Source: UM-FILTER-39-64 sp964367055 (GTDB taxonomy: Bacteria > Patescibacteriota > Minisyncoccia > UBA6257 > UBA9933). From it: a stretch of 38,580 nt of DNA. Below the pieces are notes generated by a model, which saw only the letters and a list, made by a program, of their open reading frames with translations, did not search any database and was not told the DNA's origin. The stretch lies in the NCBI GenBank assembly GCA_964367055.1, contig CAYIWD010000003.1, forward strand, positions 1-38,580, given 5' to 3'. How positions within the stretch are numbered: position 1 is the first letter of the stretch; the number at the start of each line of letters is the position of its first letter. Below, in pieces: positions 6,066-16,000 of this stretch. Both the position numbers and the translations under genes were made by a program.

Positions 6066-7610
6066 ATGTCAAAAAGAACAGTCGTCCTTGTAATTTTAGA
6101 CGGTTGGGGGGTGGGGCAACCAAATGATTTTAACCCAATTTATGTTGTCAATCCGTCAAGTATAAATTATTTAAAAGCTAATTTCCCTAGTAGCTTACTC
6201 CAGGCATCAGGCATTAGCGTTGGCTTACCTTGGGGCGAGGAGGGTAATTCAGAAGTCGGGCATCTTAATTTGGGAGCCGGCAAAATTATTTATCAGTATT
6301 ATCCCAGAATCAGCTTATCAATTAGAGACGCCAGTTTTTTTGAGAATAAAGCTTTGCGGGGAGCATTTGAGCACGCCAAAAAGAATAACTCCAGCGTTAA
6401 TATTATTGGCCTACTGGGGCAGGGCAACGTTCATAGCTCTTTGGAGCATTTATCGGCGCTTATTGAATTCGCCAAAAAAGAAAATATCACCAAATTAAAT
6501 CTCCATCTTTTTACAGATGGCAGGGACAGCCCACCAGAGTCCACCTTAGAATTATTGTCTCAAATCCCCAAAGAAAAATTAGCGAGTTTAAGCGGCCGTT
6601 TTTATGCGATGGATAGAGAGGCTCACTGGGAACGAACCCAAAAAGCTTATTCTGTTTTAATAGGCGAAGGAGAGGTGGTTAGTAATATTGAAGCCCACAT
6701 TAAAGAAACCTACAGTCGAAAATTAAGCGATGAGTTCGTTGAGCCGATAAAAACCAAAGCTGATGGTGAGATTAAAAACAACGATGCTCTTATCTTTTTT
6801 AACTTTAGAGAAGACCGCATTCGGCAATTAGCAGCGGCTTTTATTAATAAAAACTTCACCAATTTTCCGGTAAAATCATTTAATAATATGCATATTGCGA
6901 CAATGACTGAATATGATAATGAATTTAAGGTGCCAATAGCATATCCTCCGGAAAAGATTGGGGTTTGTTTAAGTAAAATTTTATCAGACAACGAGAAAAC
7001 TCAGCTAAGAATCGCCGAAACTCAAAAATATCCCCATATCACATATTTTTTTAATGGATTAAAAGAAGAGCCCTTTAAAAATGAATATCGCGTGCTTATT
7101 CCGTCAAGAACCATTATTCGCCAAGATGAGCATCCGGAAATGATGGCGCAAGAAATTACTACTCGGGCCATTGAGTCAATTGGAGAAAAGGCCTTTGATT
7201 TCATTTTAATTAATTACGCCAATCCCGACATCATTGCCCATACCGGAAATTACGAGGCGTGTCTTCAGGCAGTAAAAATCATGGATAAACAAATTGAGAA
7301 AGTTGTAAAAACGGCTTTAGAAGCTGATGCCGTTTTAATTATCACCTCTGACCACGGTAATATGGAGAAAGTAATTGAGCCACTTACCGGCTTAATGGAA
7401 ACCCAACATGACCTGAGCCCAGTACCGATTTATATCGTGGCCAAAGAGTTTATGAAACAAAGGACTGAAGCCGAAATCAGGCAGTCAGAAAAAGAAACCA
7501 TCGGCATTTTGGCTGATGTAGCGCCGACAATTTTGGAATTAATGGGAATTAATAAACCTGAAGAAATGACTGGTCAAAGTTTATTAAAGTCTCTAGTGGC
7601 TAATCCTTAG
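6066..7610 (+). CDS. gpmI: 2,3-bisphosphoglycerate-independent phosphoglycerate mutase
   Basis: Interconverts 3- and 2-phosphoglycerate in lower glycolysis with two Mn ions. The 514-aa length is normal. Visible signatures are the metal ligand in LDGWG (D12), the nucleophile Ser62 in GNSEVGHLNLGAG, DGRDSPP, DREAHWERTQKAY, NFREDR and ITSDHGNME near the C-terminus. HTGNYEACLQAV replaces the more usual HTGNLEAAxxAV. The gene faces eno, which makes the next enzyme in the pathway, and the two coding regions overlap by 11 bp at their 3' ends without a visible terminator. Confidence 0.97.
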   Translation: MSKRTVVLVILDGWGVGQPNDFNPIYVVNPSSINYLKANFPSSLLQASGISVGLPWGEEGNSEVGHLNLGAGKIIYQYYPRISLSIRDASFFENKALRGAFEHAKKNNSSVNIIGLLGQGNVHSSLEHLSALIEFAKKENITKLNLHLFTDGRDSPPESTLELLSQIPKEKLASLSGRFYAMDREAHWERTQKAYSVLIGEGEVVSNIEAHIKETYSRKLSDEFVEPIKTKADGEIKNNDALIFFNFREDRIRQLAAAFINKNFTNFPVKSFNNMHIATMTEYDNEFKVPIAYPPEKIGVCLSKILSDNEKTQLRIAETQKYPHITYFFNGLKEEPFKNEYRVLIPSRTIIRQDEHPEMMAQEITTRAIESIGEKAFDFILINYANPDIIAHTGNYEACLQAVKIMDKQIEKVVKTALEADAVLIITSDHGNMEKVIEPLTGLMETQHDLSPVPIYIVAKEFMKQRTEAEIRQSEKETIGILADVAPTILELMGINKPEEMTGQSLLKSLVANP

Positions 7611-8808
7611 CGGCTATTTTAATAATTCTTTCGTATTTTACCATTCTTTCCGGAGCGGCTGGCGCGCCGGCTTTTAATCCCCAAGCATTAATAGCAACCG
7701 CTAAATCAGCGATAAAATCATCCATTGTTTCGCCGCTGCGGTGGCTGATAACTACTTGCCAATTAGCTTCATAGGCCATTTTTACTACTTTTAATGTCTC
7801 GGTAAGCGTACCGATTTGGTTAGGTTTAATCAAAATCGTATTGCCGGCTTTTTTATCAACAGCTGTTTGTAATCTTTCGGGATTGGTGGTCGTCAGGTCA
7901 TCAGTAATCACTTTTACGTTTTCTGGTACTATCACGTGTGATAGTATTGAAAAGTCATCAAACGCTTCTTCATAAAACGGGTCCTCAATTGATAAAATTT
8001 TATAAGATTCAATGAGTTTCAGATAAAAATTTTTTAATTCTTCCGCAGAATAATTTTTGCCGCCAATAATATAATTATTTTCTTTATAGAATTGCGTAGC
8101 AGCCGCATCCAACCCGATTCTTAAGGGGTAATTATATTTTTTAATTAATTCCGCTAAAATTTCAATTGCTCCTTCATTGTTTTTAAAAGAGCAGGAAAAT
8201 CCAGCTTCATCGCCGAGTAAAATATTTTCCTTGCCGAATTTGTTTTCTAAAAATTCCTTAAGCTTTCTATAAAATTCTTGGCCCAAACCTAGAGCCATTC
8301 CGAAATCTTTAACTTCTGGAATAATTTGAAATTCTTGAAAATCAAGTTTGGATTGCGGGTGAGTGGCATGAGCGCCGCCGTTAATCACGTTAAAAATGGG
8401 GTGAGGTGGTTGGGTAATCGGGGAGTTGGTAATATGTCCAATTGATTGGACATATTGAAAAAGCTCAAGATTTTCTGTTTTCGCCATTAACCGTGCGAAA
8501 GCTAAGGACAAAGCTAAAATCAAGTTAGTACCAAGATTCTGCTTATTCGGCGTGCCATCCAATTGAATCAAAAAATTATCAAATTCTTCTTGGCTGTTAA
8601 ATTCTCGGCTTAAAATCTGCGGTTTAATGTCCTCAAATTTCTCTAGTGCCAGTTTCGGCTCCAAAACAAACGCCTCGTGTGCCCCACGGCTTTTCCCCGA
8701 AGGCACCGAAGTTAATGCTGAAAATTTATCGGTTCTTAATTCTGCCTCTAAAGTTTCTTTTCCACGGGAATCTAAAATTATTTTTAAATTGGCGTCAGAA
8801 ATTTTCAT
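7600..8808 (-). CDS. eno: Enolase
   Basis: Converts 2-phosphoglycerate to PEP. At 402 aa it is slightly shorter than the usual 410-430. Conserved elements: DSRGKETLEAEL at the N-terminus, FQEFQIIP, the metal/catalytic LGDEAGF, SIEDPFYEEAFDDF, ITDDLTTTNP, the catalytic lysine in LIKPNQIGT and SHRSGETMDDFIADLAV. The mobile substrate loop reads SGKSRGAHEA instead of the common SGASTGxHEA, a notable divergence that keeps the first Ser and the Gly-x-His-Glu part. Two small palindromes are read in frame inside it. It is the last gene of an ileS-glycerate kinase-ppsA-Nudix-eno run on the minus strand. Confidence 0.96.
   Translation of the reverse strand: MKISDANLKIILDSRGKETLEAELRTDKFSALTSVPSGKSRGAHEAFVLEPKLALEKFEDIKPQILSREFNSQEEFDNFLIQLDGTPNKQNLGTNLILALSLAFARLMAKTENLELFQYVQSIGHITNSPITQPPHPIFNVINGGAHATHPQSKLDFQEFQIIPEVKDFGMALGLGQEFYRKLKEFLENKFGKENILLGDEAGFSCSFKNNEGAIEILAELIKKYNYPLRIGLDAAATQFYKENNYIIGGKNYSAEELKNFYLKLIESYKILSIEDPFYEEAFDDFSILSHVIVPENVKVITDDLTTTNPERLQTAVDKKAGNTILIKPNQIGTLTETLKVVKMAYEANWQVVISHRSGETMDDFIADLAVAINAWGLKAGAPAAPERMVKYERIIKIAAKD
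7927..7946. repeat. 20-bp palindrome in eno
   Basis: A 9-bp perfect stem TACTATCAC/GTGATAGTA with a 2-nt loop, inside the codons for SILSHVIVPEN, a segment between two conserved enolase motifs. Confidence 0.6.
8431..8456. repeat. 26-bp palindrome in eno
   Basis: A 12-bp perfect stem (half AATATGTCCAAT) with a 2-nt loop. It lies in the variable stretch before PIFNVINGGAHA and is read as QYVQSIGHI. Confidence 0.65.
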
Positions 8809-8819
8809 ATTTCCTAAAT

Positions 8820-9272
8820 TTATAACTTTTTCTTTTTATATCTTTCGAAATATTCTTGATAATGTGTATATGTGGAATAAAAACCGCTATGCAAAGGGGT
8901 GGGTAAATTGTCTAATTTAAACCAGCCGATTTCGTCAATTTTTTCCGGAATGTTATTTTTTTCTTCCCCAGGATTAATTTTTACAAAAAATGGAATTGCC
9001 AACCAGTGCGTCTTTTTACCATTTAGTTCTCTAAAGATAGAGTGAGCTGGTAATTTTTCCTGAATCTCGCCTTTGCAGCCGTACTCCTCAAGTACTTCTT
9101 TTAAAGTATTTTCTTCGGGTGTCAGTCCAAATTCCAATTCTCCAGAGCCAGGATCCCAACGGCCAACCTCATCTCTGCTTTTATCTCCTCTTTTGTGTAA
9201 TAGAAAAAGACCATTGCCGTCATTACAATAAAAAGGAGTAGCGATACCAATATAATCAATTCCAGCAAGCAT
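8820..9272 (-). CDS. Nudix hydrolase
   Basis: A 150-aa Nudix-fold protein. The box spans about residues 43-67, from GSGELEFG to KEVLEEYGC. The core EVLEEYG, which holds the metal-binding glutamates, is kept. The first conserved Glu of the box appears as Leu and the Arg of REUxEE as Lys, so the box is slightly degenerate. The C-terminal half (KKTHWLAIPFFVKI, then DEIGWFKLDNLPTPLHSG) follows the pattern of Nudix enzymes acting on nucleoside diphosphate-linked substrates. The substrate cannot be told from sequence. It lies 6 nt after ppsA and 11 nt before eno, so it is probably co-transcribed with them. Confidence 0.88.
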   Translation of the reverse strand: MLAGIDYIGIATPFYCNDGNGLFLLHKRGDKSRDEVGRWDPGSGELEFGLTPEENTLKEVLEEYGCKGEIQEKLPAHSIFRELNGKKTHWLAIPFFVKINPGEEKNNIPEKIDEIGWFKLDNLPTPLHSGFYSTYTHYQEYFERYKKKKL

Positions 9273-9278
9273 AAATAA

Positions 9279-11708
9279 TCATTTAAGTTTTTTCTCTTTT
9301 TCGTAAACTTTTAAAGTTGTTTTGATTATTGTATCAGGATTTAAGGAGATACTTTCAATGCATTGCTCTACCAAAAATTCGGCGAATTCTGGAAAAGTTG
9401 AGGGCGCGTCACCGCAGATGCCTATATATTTCTTTTTGGCTCGGCAAATTTTAATAACTTCGGCGATGAGTTTTTTCACCGACTCGTCGCGTTCATCGGC
9501 AATTTGATGGACCAATTCGCCGGCATCCCTATCAATGCCGATAGTCAGTTGAGTTAAATCATTAGAACCAATGCTCATTCCGTCAAAAATTTTCAAGAAT
9601 TCGTCGGCTAAAATGACATTTGAGGGGATTTCGCACATGACATACACCTTAAGAGGTTTTAGGTCTTGGGTTTTAAGTGTTAGGTTTAACTTCAAACCAT
9701 TTTTTGCCATTATTTCCAGTACTTTTTTACCCTCCTCGGCTGTACGGCAGAAGGGTACCATTACAGAAACATTATCTAATCCCATTTCTTCGCGGACTTT
9801 TTTAATAGCTTTGACTTCCAAAATAAAAGCTGGAGCAAAATTTGGATGATAATATCTTGAAGCGCCGCGCCAGCCGAGCATTGGATTTTCCTCTAACGGC
9901 TCATATAATTCGCCGCCAATTAAAGTTCGGTATTCATTGGTTTTAAAATCAGAAAATCTGACAATAACAGGTTTAGGATAAAAAGCCGCGGCAATTTTAG
10001 CAATGCCATAAGCTAATTTATCAATATAAAATTGGGTTTTATTTTTATAGCCAATAGTTTTTTTGTCTATTTGTGCCTTTAGTTTCGCGTCTTTAAGCTG
10101 TTTGTAGTTTATAAGCGCCATAGGATGAATGTCTATATCTGAAGCGATAATAAATTCTTCTCTGGCTAAACCCACGCCACTATTTGGCAAAAATGATTTT
10201 TCAAAAGCTGTTTCAGGCGTGGCGATATTCATCATTATTTTTGTTTTTGTCCGCCAGGTGGCAGAGGCAAATTTTTTAATATTATGTTCAATTACTTCAA
10301 ATTTCAAAGCGCCATTGTAAACAAAACCTTCGCTACCGGTAGTATCAATTGTAATGGTTTGGCCGGTTTTGATTTTTCGGGTAGCGTTTTCGCTACCAAC
10401 AATGCAGGGGATACCAAGTTCGCGACTGACTATTGCCGCATGGCTGGTGCGACTGCCTTTATCCGTGACAATCGCCGCGGCAATTTTCATTATTGGTTCC
10501 CAATCTGGGTCAGTCATATCGGTTACTAAAACTTCGCCGGCTTTAAATTGATTAATATTTTTTGCACCTAGAATCACTCGGCTAGAGCCTGTCGCTATTT
10601 TGTTGCCAACTGAAATGCCTCTGACAATAGGTTTTAGGTTTTGGGTTTTAGGTTTTAGCAACGCGTATTCTTTAATTTTTGAAAAATCTCGTAAAGAGTG
10701 AACTGTTTCTGGCCTGGCTTGAACAATGTAAAGTTCTTTAGTTTTGCCGTCCTTTGCCCATTCAATATCCATCGGCGTCCACTTTTTGTATTTTTGGCTG
10801 TAATGTTCTTCAATCAAAACGCACCACTTAGCTAATTTGAAAATTTCTTCATCGGATAAAACAAAAGATTTTTTTTGTTTTTGGGGAGTATTAATAATTT
10901 TAGTTCTTTTGATGCCACGACCGATTGAATAAATCATTTTTTGCGCTTTTTCGCCTAGTTTTTTATCAATCATCGCGTTGGTTTTTTTAAATACCAAAAA
11001 TTCATCCGGAATGACCTCTCCTTGGACAATCATTTCTCCCAAGCCCCAGGCGCCATTAATTAAAACTAAATCCCTAAAGCCGGATTCGGTATCCAATGTG
11101 AAAGCCACGCCAGAACAGCCTAAATCAGAGCGAATCATTTTTTCAACGCCAACCGAAAGCGCCACTTGAAAATGGCTAAATCCTTTATCAACCCGATAAG
11201 AAATCGCTCGGTCTTTAAAAAGCGAGGCAAAACAGGCCCGGACCGCTTCTAAAAGCTCTTCTTCGCCGCGGATATTTAAAAATGTTTCATGCTGGCCAGC
11301 AAAAGACGCTTCTGGAACATCTTCGGCAGTAGCTGAAGAACGGACCGCTACGTCAACGTTTTTGCCGTATTCCTTCTCCATCAATCGATAATTTTTAGCA
11401 ATTTCGCTTTTAAGGTTATTAGGCAGCTGCGCGGATTTAATCGCTTCGCGAATTGCTTTTCCACATTTCTCCAAGTCTTTCAGATTTGTAACGTTCAGCC
11501 CCTTTAATGTTTTTTTGATAAATTTACCTAAACCTGTTTGTTTCAAAAAATAGCGATAGCCAGTAGCAGTTACCACAAAACCATCGGGAAATTTTATTCC
11601 CTTTAGCTTCAAATATTTTATCATCTCGCCAAGCGAAGCGTTTTTACCGCCGGCTTCTGGCACATCTTTAATGCCAATGTCTTTAAGTTGTTTAGTAAAT
11701 GGTTTCAT
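9279..11708 (-). CDS. ppsA: Phosphoenolpyruvate synthase (pyruvate, water dikinase)
   Basis: Three-domain PEP-utilising enzyme, 809 aa. The N-terminal ATP-grasp domain holds GGKNASLGEM, VAVRSSATAEDVPEASFAGQHET and EWAKDGKTKELYIVQARPETV. The swivelling phosphohistidine domain holds SRTSHAAIVSRELGIPCIVG, with the catalytic His near 421. The C-terminal TIM barrel holds NPMLGWRGASRYYHP, SIGSNDLTQLTIGIDRD and the catalytic CGDAPS. It interconverts pyruvate and PEP. Two repeat-derived peptides share the core KTQ(D/N)LKP: one after the ATP-grasp domain and one inside the barrel. It overlaps the glycerate kinase stop by 4 bp. In a fermentative cell the direction could favour pyruvate and ATP, but that is inference. 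Confidence 0.96.
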   Translation of the reverse strand: MKPFTKQLKDIGIKDVPEAGGKNASLGEMIKYLKLKGIKFPDGFVVTATGYRYFLKQTGLGKFIKKTLKGLNVTNLKDLEKCGKAIREAIKSAQLPNNLKSEIAKNYRLMEKEYGKNVDVAVRSSATAEDVPEASFAGQHETFLNIRGEEELLEAVRACFASLFKDRAISYRVDKGFSHFQVALSVGVEKMIRSDLGCSGVAFTLDTESGFRDLVLINGAWGLGEMIVQGEVIPDEFLVFKKTNAMIDKKLGEKAQKMIYSIGRGIKRTKIINTPQKQKKSFVLSDEEIFKLAKWCVLIEEHYSQKYKKWTPMDIEWAKDGKTKELYIVQARPETVHSLRDFSKIKEYALLKPKTQNLKPIVRGISVGNKIATGSSRVILGAKNINQFKAGEVLVTDMTDPDWEPIMKIAAAIVTDKGSRTSHAAIVSRELGIPCIVGSENATRKIKTGQTITIDTTGSEGFVYNGALKFEVIEHNIKKFASATWRTKTKIMMNIATPETAFEKSFLPNSGVGLAREEFIIASDIDIHPMALINYKQLKDAKLKAQIDKKTIGYKNKTQFYIDKLAYGIAKIAAAFYPKPVIVRFSDFKTNEYRTLIGGELYEPLEENPMLGWRGASRYYHPNFAPAFILEVKAIKKVREEMGLDNVSVMVPFCRTAEEGKKVLEIMAKNGLKLNLTLKTQDLKPLKVYVMCEIPSNVILADEFLKIFDGMSIGSNDLTQLTIGIDRDAGELVHQIADERDESVKKLIAEVIKICRAKKKYIGICGDAPSTFPEFAEFLVEQCIESISLNPDTIIKTTLKVYEKEKKLK
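9655..9692 (-). repeat. CTAAAACC-unit repeat read in frame in ppsA (barrel domain)
   Basis: Degenerate tandem units of CTAAAACC/CCAAGACC encode LNLTLKTQDLKPL. The same repeat type recurs at 10630-10661 in the same gene. Confidence 0.65.
10630..10661 (-). repeat. CTAAAACC-unit repeat read in frame in ppsA (inter-domain)
   Basis: Encodes LLKPKTQNLKP between the ATP-grasp and phosphohistidine domains. It is a second copy of the unit found at 9655-9692. Confidence 0.65.
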
Positions 11709-13024
11709 TGCTTTAATATTATCATCAAATCCGAAACATTAAAAGTTTTTGGTTTGGTAAAAATTAAATCCCCGGTTTTTTTGAAAAAATTAAAAGAACC
11801 ATGATTATCAAGGAATTTTTGAGGGTCTAAATTCAATTTTTTACTTTTTTCAATCGTTAAATAATCAGCCAAAGCGCCAGCTGCTTCGGTATTATCGCGA
11901 CCGTCGGAGGCAAAAGACATTATTAATAAATCATTTGAAATTTCGGCAATAGCGCCTAATATCGCTTCGGTATTTCTGCCGCCCTTGCCTTTTAATCCAT
12001 TACCTAATTTTACCGTTGTTTCGCCGGCCGCGAGTATCGCGCTATTTTTCTTTATTGCTTTCATTAATGGAAGCAAGGACTTTTTTGCCTCGCCCTGAAT
12101 TTTTAGAGAATAGATTTTTGGTTTAAAGCCTAATTTTTTTGCTTTTTCTACCATTGCCAAAATCGGCTCGCGGTTAGATAAAAACAAAATATTTTTGACT
12201 TTTTGGAAATACTTTTTGTCTTTCGGGGCCTCTAAAAATTTAATCTTACGAGGCTTAGCCTCGTAAGATTGATATTTTTGCCAAATTTTCTCCGCGTCTT
12301 TTTTAGTGGTTTTATCATTAACTGTTGGTCCGGAAGCAACCATTGATAAATCATTACCAATAACATCCGAGACAATTAAAGAAATTATAGTTGCTGGATA
12401 AGCTATTTTTGCCAAGCCGTCGCCTTTTATTTCAGATAAATGTTTTCTGACCGTGTTTAATTCAACTATATTTGCTCCTTTTTTGGTCAATTCTTTAAAG
12501 ATTGTCCGTGAAGCGTTCAATTCAGATTTCGAAGAGCAGAGCAATGCCGAGCCTCCGCCACAGATAAAAGAAATTATTAAATCTCTTTCGCCAGCGTTTT
12601 TCGCTAATTTTATAATTTCCTGCGTGGCTTTAACGTTTTGTAGGGAAGGCAAGGGATGCGTCCCGGTAAAAATTTCTAATTTTTTATCCGTGTTTGTCCG
12701 TGTTCTAATCCGTGTAAATCTGTGAGGCGGCTGGATATCTAGCGCTAATCCTTTTGTTAGCCGCCTGCTTAAAATTTTGGCTAAACCCGCGCAAGCCAAA
12801 GCTGAACCCTTGCCTATGCCTATAACAAAAACATTTTTATAATTTTTTAAATCAACGCTATGACGCGTCATAGCGCCGTGGTCTATAGACAATTTATTAT
12901 TTTTGAGTTTTATTCTCTGGCTGATTACACTTTCAATATCAATTGCTTCGTATCCGGCTTCAGCAATTAAAAGCGCCTTTTCGCGAAGAGGATTTCTGGC
13001 TAAATTTTTGAAATTAGTAATCAT
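11705..13024 (-). CDS. Glycerate 2-kinase (DUF4147 / MOFRL family)
   Basis: A 439-aa member of the GckA/TtuD-type glycerate kinases, which phosphorylate D-glycerate to 2-phosphoglycerate. The N-terminal DUF4147 domain shows VIGIGKGSALAC, ISFICGGGSALLCS, LNTVRKHLSEIKGDGLA and SDVIGNDLSMVASGPTV. The C-terminal MOFRL domain shows AGETTVKLGNGLKGKGGRNTEA and SFASDGRDNTEAAGA. A 13-residue repeat-derived insert (H101-D113) separates LDIQPP from the EIFTGTHPLPS motif, and two more palindromes are read in frame. The gene begins 2 nt after ileS and overlaps ppsA, and its product feeds enolase encoded in the same run. No Shine-Dalgarno site. Confidence 0.93.
   Translation of the reverse strand: MITNFKNLARNPLREKALLIAEAGYEAIDIESVISQRIKLKNNKLSIDHGAMTRHSVDLKNYKNVFVIGIGKGSALACAGLAKILSRRLTKGLALDIQPPHRFTRIRTRTNTDKKLEIFTGTHPLPSLQNVKATQEIIKLAKNAGERDLIISFICGGGSALLCSSKSELNASRTIFKELTKKGANIVELNTVRKHLSEIKGDGLAKIAYPATIISLIVSDVIGNDLSMVASGPTVNDKTTKKDAEKIWQKYQSYEAKPRKIKFLEAPKDKKYFQKVKNILFLSNREPILAMVEKAKKLGFKPKIYSLKIQGEAKKSLLPLMKAIKKNSAILAAGETTVKLGNGLKGKGGRNTEAILGAIAEISNDLLIMSFASDGRDNTEAAGALADYLTIEKSKKLNLDPQKFLDNHGSFNFFKKTGDLIFTKPKTFNVSDLMIILKQ
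12242..12270. repeat. 29-bp palindrome in the glycerate kinase gene
   Basis: A perfect 13-bp stem (AATCTTACGAGGC and its complement) with a 3-nt loop, read as SYEAKPRKIKF in a non-conserved linker. Confidence 0.75.
12686..12724 (-). repeat. 39-bp ACACGGATT-unit repeat, 13 codons in the glycerate kinase gene
   Basis: It encodes HRFTRIRTRTNTD. Its length and unit match the 39-bp repeat in argS (18362-18400). It is inserted between conserved blocks and keeps the frame. Confidence 0.82.
12856..12875. repeat. 20-bp perfect palindrome in the glycerate kinase gene
   Basis: CGCTATGACGCGTCATAGCG equals its own reverse complement. It is read in frame in GAMTRHSVDL. Confidence 0.7.
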
Positions 13025-13026
13025 AG

Positions 13027-16000
13027 TTAAATTTTTTTAATTCCCGCCCAAATTTTTTGGCCGTCAATTTGAGATTCATCCTCTACGTCGAAATTTTCAG
13101 TTCTTTGGAATTCAATATTTTTAGCGCCGACTTCTTTCTTGAATTCATCCAGGTGGCGATTTAAAATTTTCCCCAAATTATCAGCCGTTTCTATAAATAA
13201 ATAAATTTTGTCTTTCGGCTGATAGCCGGCTTTTTGCCGCAAACCTTGAACTAATCTGATAAAATCCCTTAAAATTCCTTGTTCGCGGAGCTCGGGAGTA
13301 ATTTCGGTGTCAAGCTCAATTTCTTCTTTAATTTCGGAATCAAAAATAATTTCCCTTACATTAATTTCATCCGCTAAAATTTTTAATAATTCTTCATTAT
13401 TTTTGATTTTTGATATTCGATTTTTGATTTTGAGCGAAGCGAGTGGTTGCCTGATGCGGATGCCAAGTTCGGCTCTTTTGGCTAAAGCTATAGACGCTAA
13501 CCGCCTAATCTCTATCATTTCTTCAATCAATTCTTTATCAATTAATTTTTTATTTTTCTCGGGCCAATCTGTCAGATGAATTGATTCCTGATGTTTTCCG
13601 TCTCCAAATTTTTCATTTAAATTCAAATATAGAAATTCAGCTAAATAAGGCATAATTGGCGCAATTATTTGACCCGTTTTTATAAGAGTTTTATACATAG
13701 TGCTAAAAAACGCTTTGTCTTTTCTGTTTCGACTGCGGCGCAAATACCAAGTAGAAAGGTCTTCAATAAATTCGGCAATGAGCCGCGTAGTTTTAACCGT
13801 GTTATAATTGTCTAAGCTTTCAGTTGTTAAGTTTATTAATTCTTGTGTTCGCGATATTATCCATTTGTCCAAAATAGAAATTTCTTTATCGTCTGATTTT
13901 TCTCCGTTAAATTTCCAGCCGGCTTCATCGGCGTAAATCGCGAAATAATTATAAACGTTTAATAGAATAGTAATGACTTTGCGGTAAACAACTTCTAAAT
14001 CTTTAACGTTGAAATTCAAATTTTCCGCCTGCATCACGACTGAATTCATCAGGTAAAAACGCAAGGCATCGGCGCCGTATTTTTCAATCACGTAAGACGG
14101 GTCGGGAAAATTGTTTTTGGATTTGCTCATTTTGGAGTCATCTTCGGCAAGGATAGTGCCGGTGGTGGCCACATTTTTAAACGGCGCTTTGGCAAAAAGA
14201 ATGTAAGAAATAACATGCATTACATAAAACCAGGCTCTGGTTTGGGCGATATATTCAGCCACAAATTGAGCCGGCAATCTTTTTTCAAAAATTTCTTTAT
14301 TGTCAAAAGGATAATGATATTCGGCAAAAGGCATAGAGCCAGCTTCGGTCCAAGAATCAAAAATCTCTTTGATTCGTTTTGCTTTGCTTCCGCACTTTGG
14401 GCATTTTAAAATTACTTCATCTATGTAGGGGCGATGGAGGTCGTTAATACCAACGCTAATTTCAAAAAGCTCGGCAAAATTAGGATATTCGCGTTCAGAG
14501 CCAAAATATTTTTGAACTAGCCAAAGCGGGTCACCGTGGCTAATTATTAAAATTTTTTTATTTTTGTATTTATGGTTAGTTTCGTTGACAAAATCTATCA
14601 TCCGATTTTGAATTTGCGTCCAGGTTTCTCCGCCTTTTGGCGCTTTTGTCCATTTTGCAGAGTCTTCCATAAAAGCATTATCGTAATCGTTCGCCGGCCG
14701 GCCGTTTAATTCACCAAGATTATATTCTCTTAGTCGTTCGTCAAAAGCCACTGGCGCGTTTAGTTCTTTGCCGATTATTTCCGCCGTATGCTTTGTTCGC
14801 AGCAAATCAGAAGCAAAAATTAAATCTACCCCGCCTTTGTTTTTAAGCTGTTCAATTAATTTTTTAGTTTGTTCTAAGCCGATTTCTGTTAGGTCGTAAA
14901 TTTCTTTTTCCGGATAAGAGGACTCGATTCCTAAAACATTTTGTCGCGCCTGAGCGTGCCGGCTGAAATAAAAAGTATTGGAAGTTAAGCCTAAATCTTT
15001 AATGCTGCCGATTATTATTGGCGGGCAGCCATTCTCGCATTTCCAAATCGGAATTGGATTTCCCCAATAACGATTACGAGAAATATTCCAATCCGGCGCG
15101 GATTCCACGCTTTTTTCATAGCGGCCGTGTTTTAAATGTTCAGGATACCAATTTATTTCTTTGCCATTGGATTTTATTAGCCCACTCTTAATTTTTTGGA
15201 TATTAATAAACCAAGCAGGAATGGCATTGTAATAAAGAGGGTTAGCGCAGCGCCAACAAAAAGGATAGGAATGAGTTTGTTTTTGTTTTTGAAAAAGCAA
15301 ACCGCGTTTTTCCAAATCGCTGATTACCATTTTGTTGGCGTCTTTGAAATAAATACTTCGCAAAAATTCCGGTGCCTCGTTATTAAATTTACCTTTTTCG
15401 TCTAAAAGCGGAACAACTGGCAAGCCAAATTTCTGGCCTAATTCATAATCTTCTTCGCCATAAACTACAGCTGTATGAACAATGCCAGTACCTTCTTCTG
15501 TTAAAACAAAATCAGCGGGATAAACTTTGAAAGTTTTATCTGATTTAATCGCTTCTACATCAAAAAGCGGTTCATATTCCAAACCAATTAAATCTTTGCC
15601 GGATATTTTTTTAATAGAATTTAGTTTTTTTCCTTCTGGCGAAGCTTCAGCAACAATAAATCTTTCACCATTTAATTCGGCAATGTTATAAATAAGGTCT
15701 TTATTAATAGCCAACGCCGCATTACCGGGCAAAGTCCAGGGCGTAGTTGTCCAAGCTAAAAAATAGGTATTTTGCCACTCCGATTCTTTGCTTTTTATCC
15801 TGAATTTTACCGTAACTGTATCTTCTTCTACGTCTTTATAAGAATTATCCATCGCCACTTCAAAATTAGAAACCGGCGTTTCGCAGCGCGGGCAATAGAG
15901 CAAAACTTTTCTGCCTTCATAAACTAAACCTTTTTCATAAATTTGCTTGAAAGCCCACCAGACCGATTCCATATAATCCCTATCCATTGTTTTATAGGAA

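Noticed and set aside
7927..7946. parS-like site in eno (contains CACGTG)
   Set aside because: The palindrome is centred off CACGTG and its arms do not match the parS consensus.
10630..10661. Telomere-like GGTTTT repeat
   Set aside because: It is short, degenerate and in frame in ppsA; there is no sign of a chromosome end.
12856..12875. 20-bp perfect palindrome as a parS or phage operator
   Set aside because: It is read in frame inside a conserved gene like the other palindromes, and no second copy was seen.
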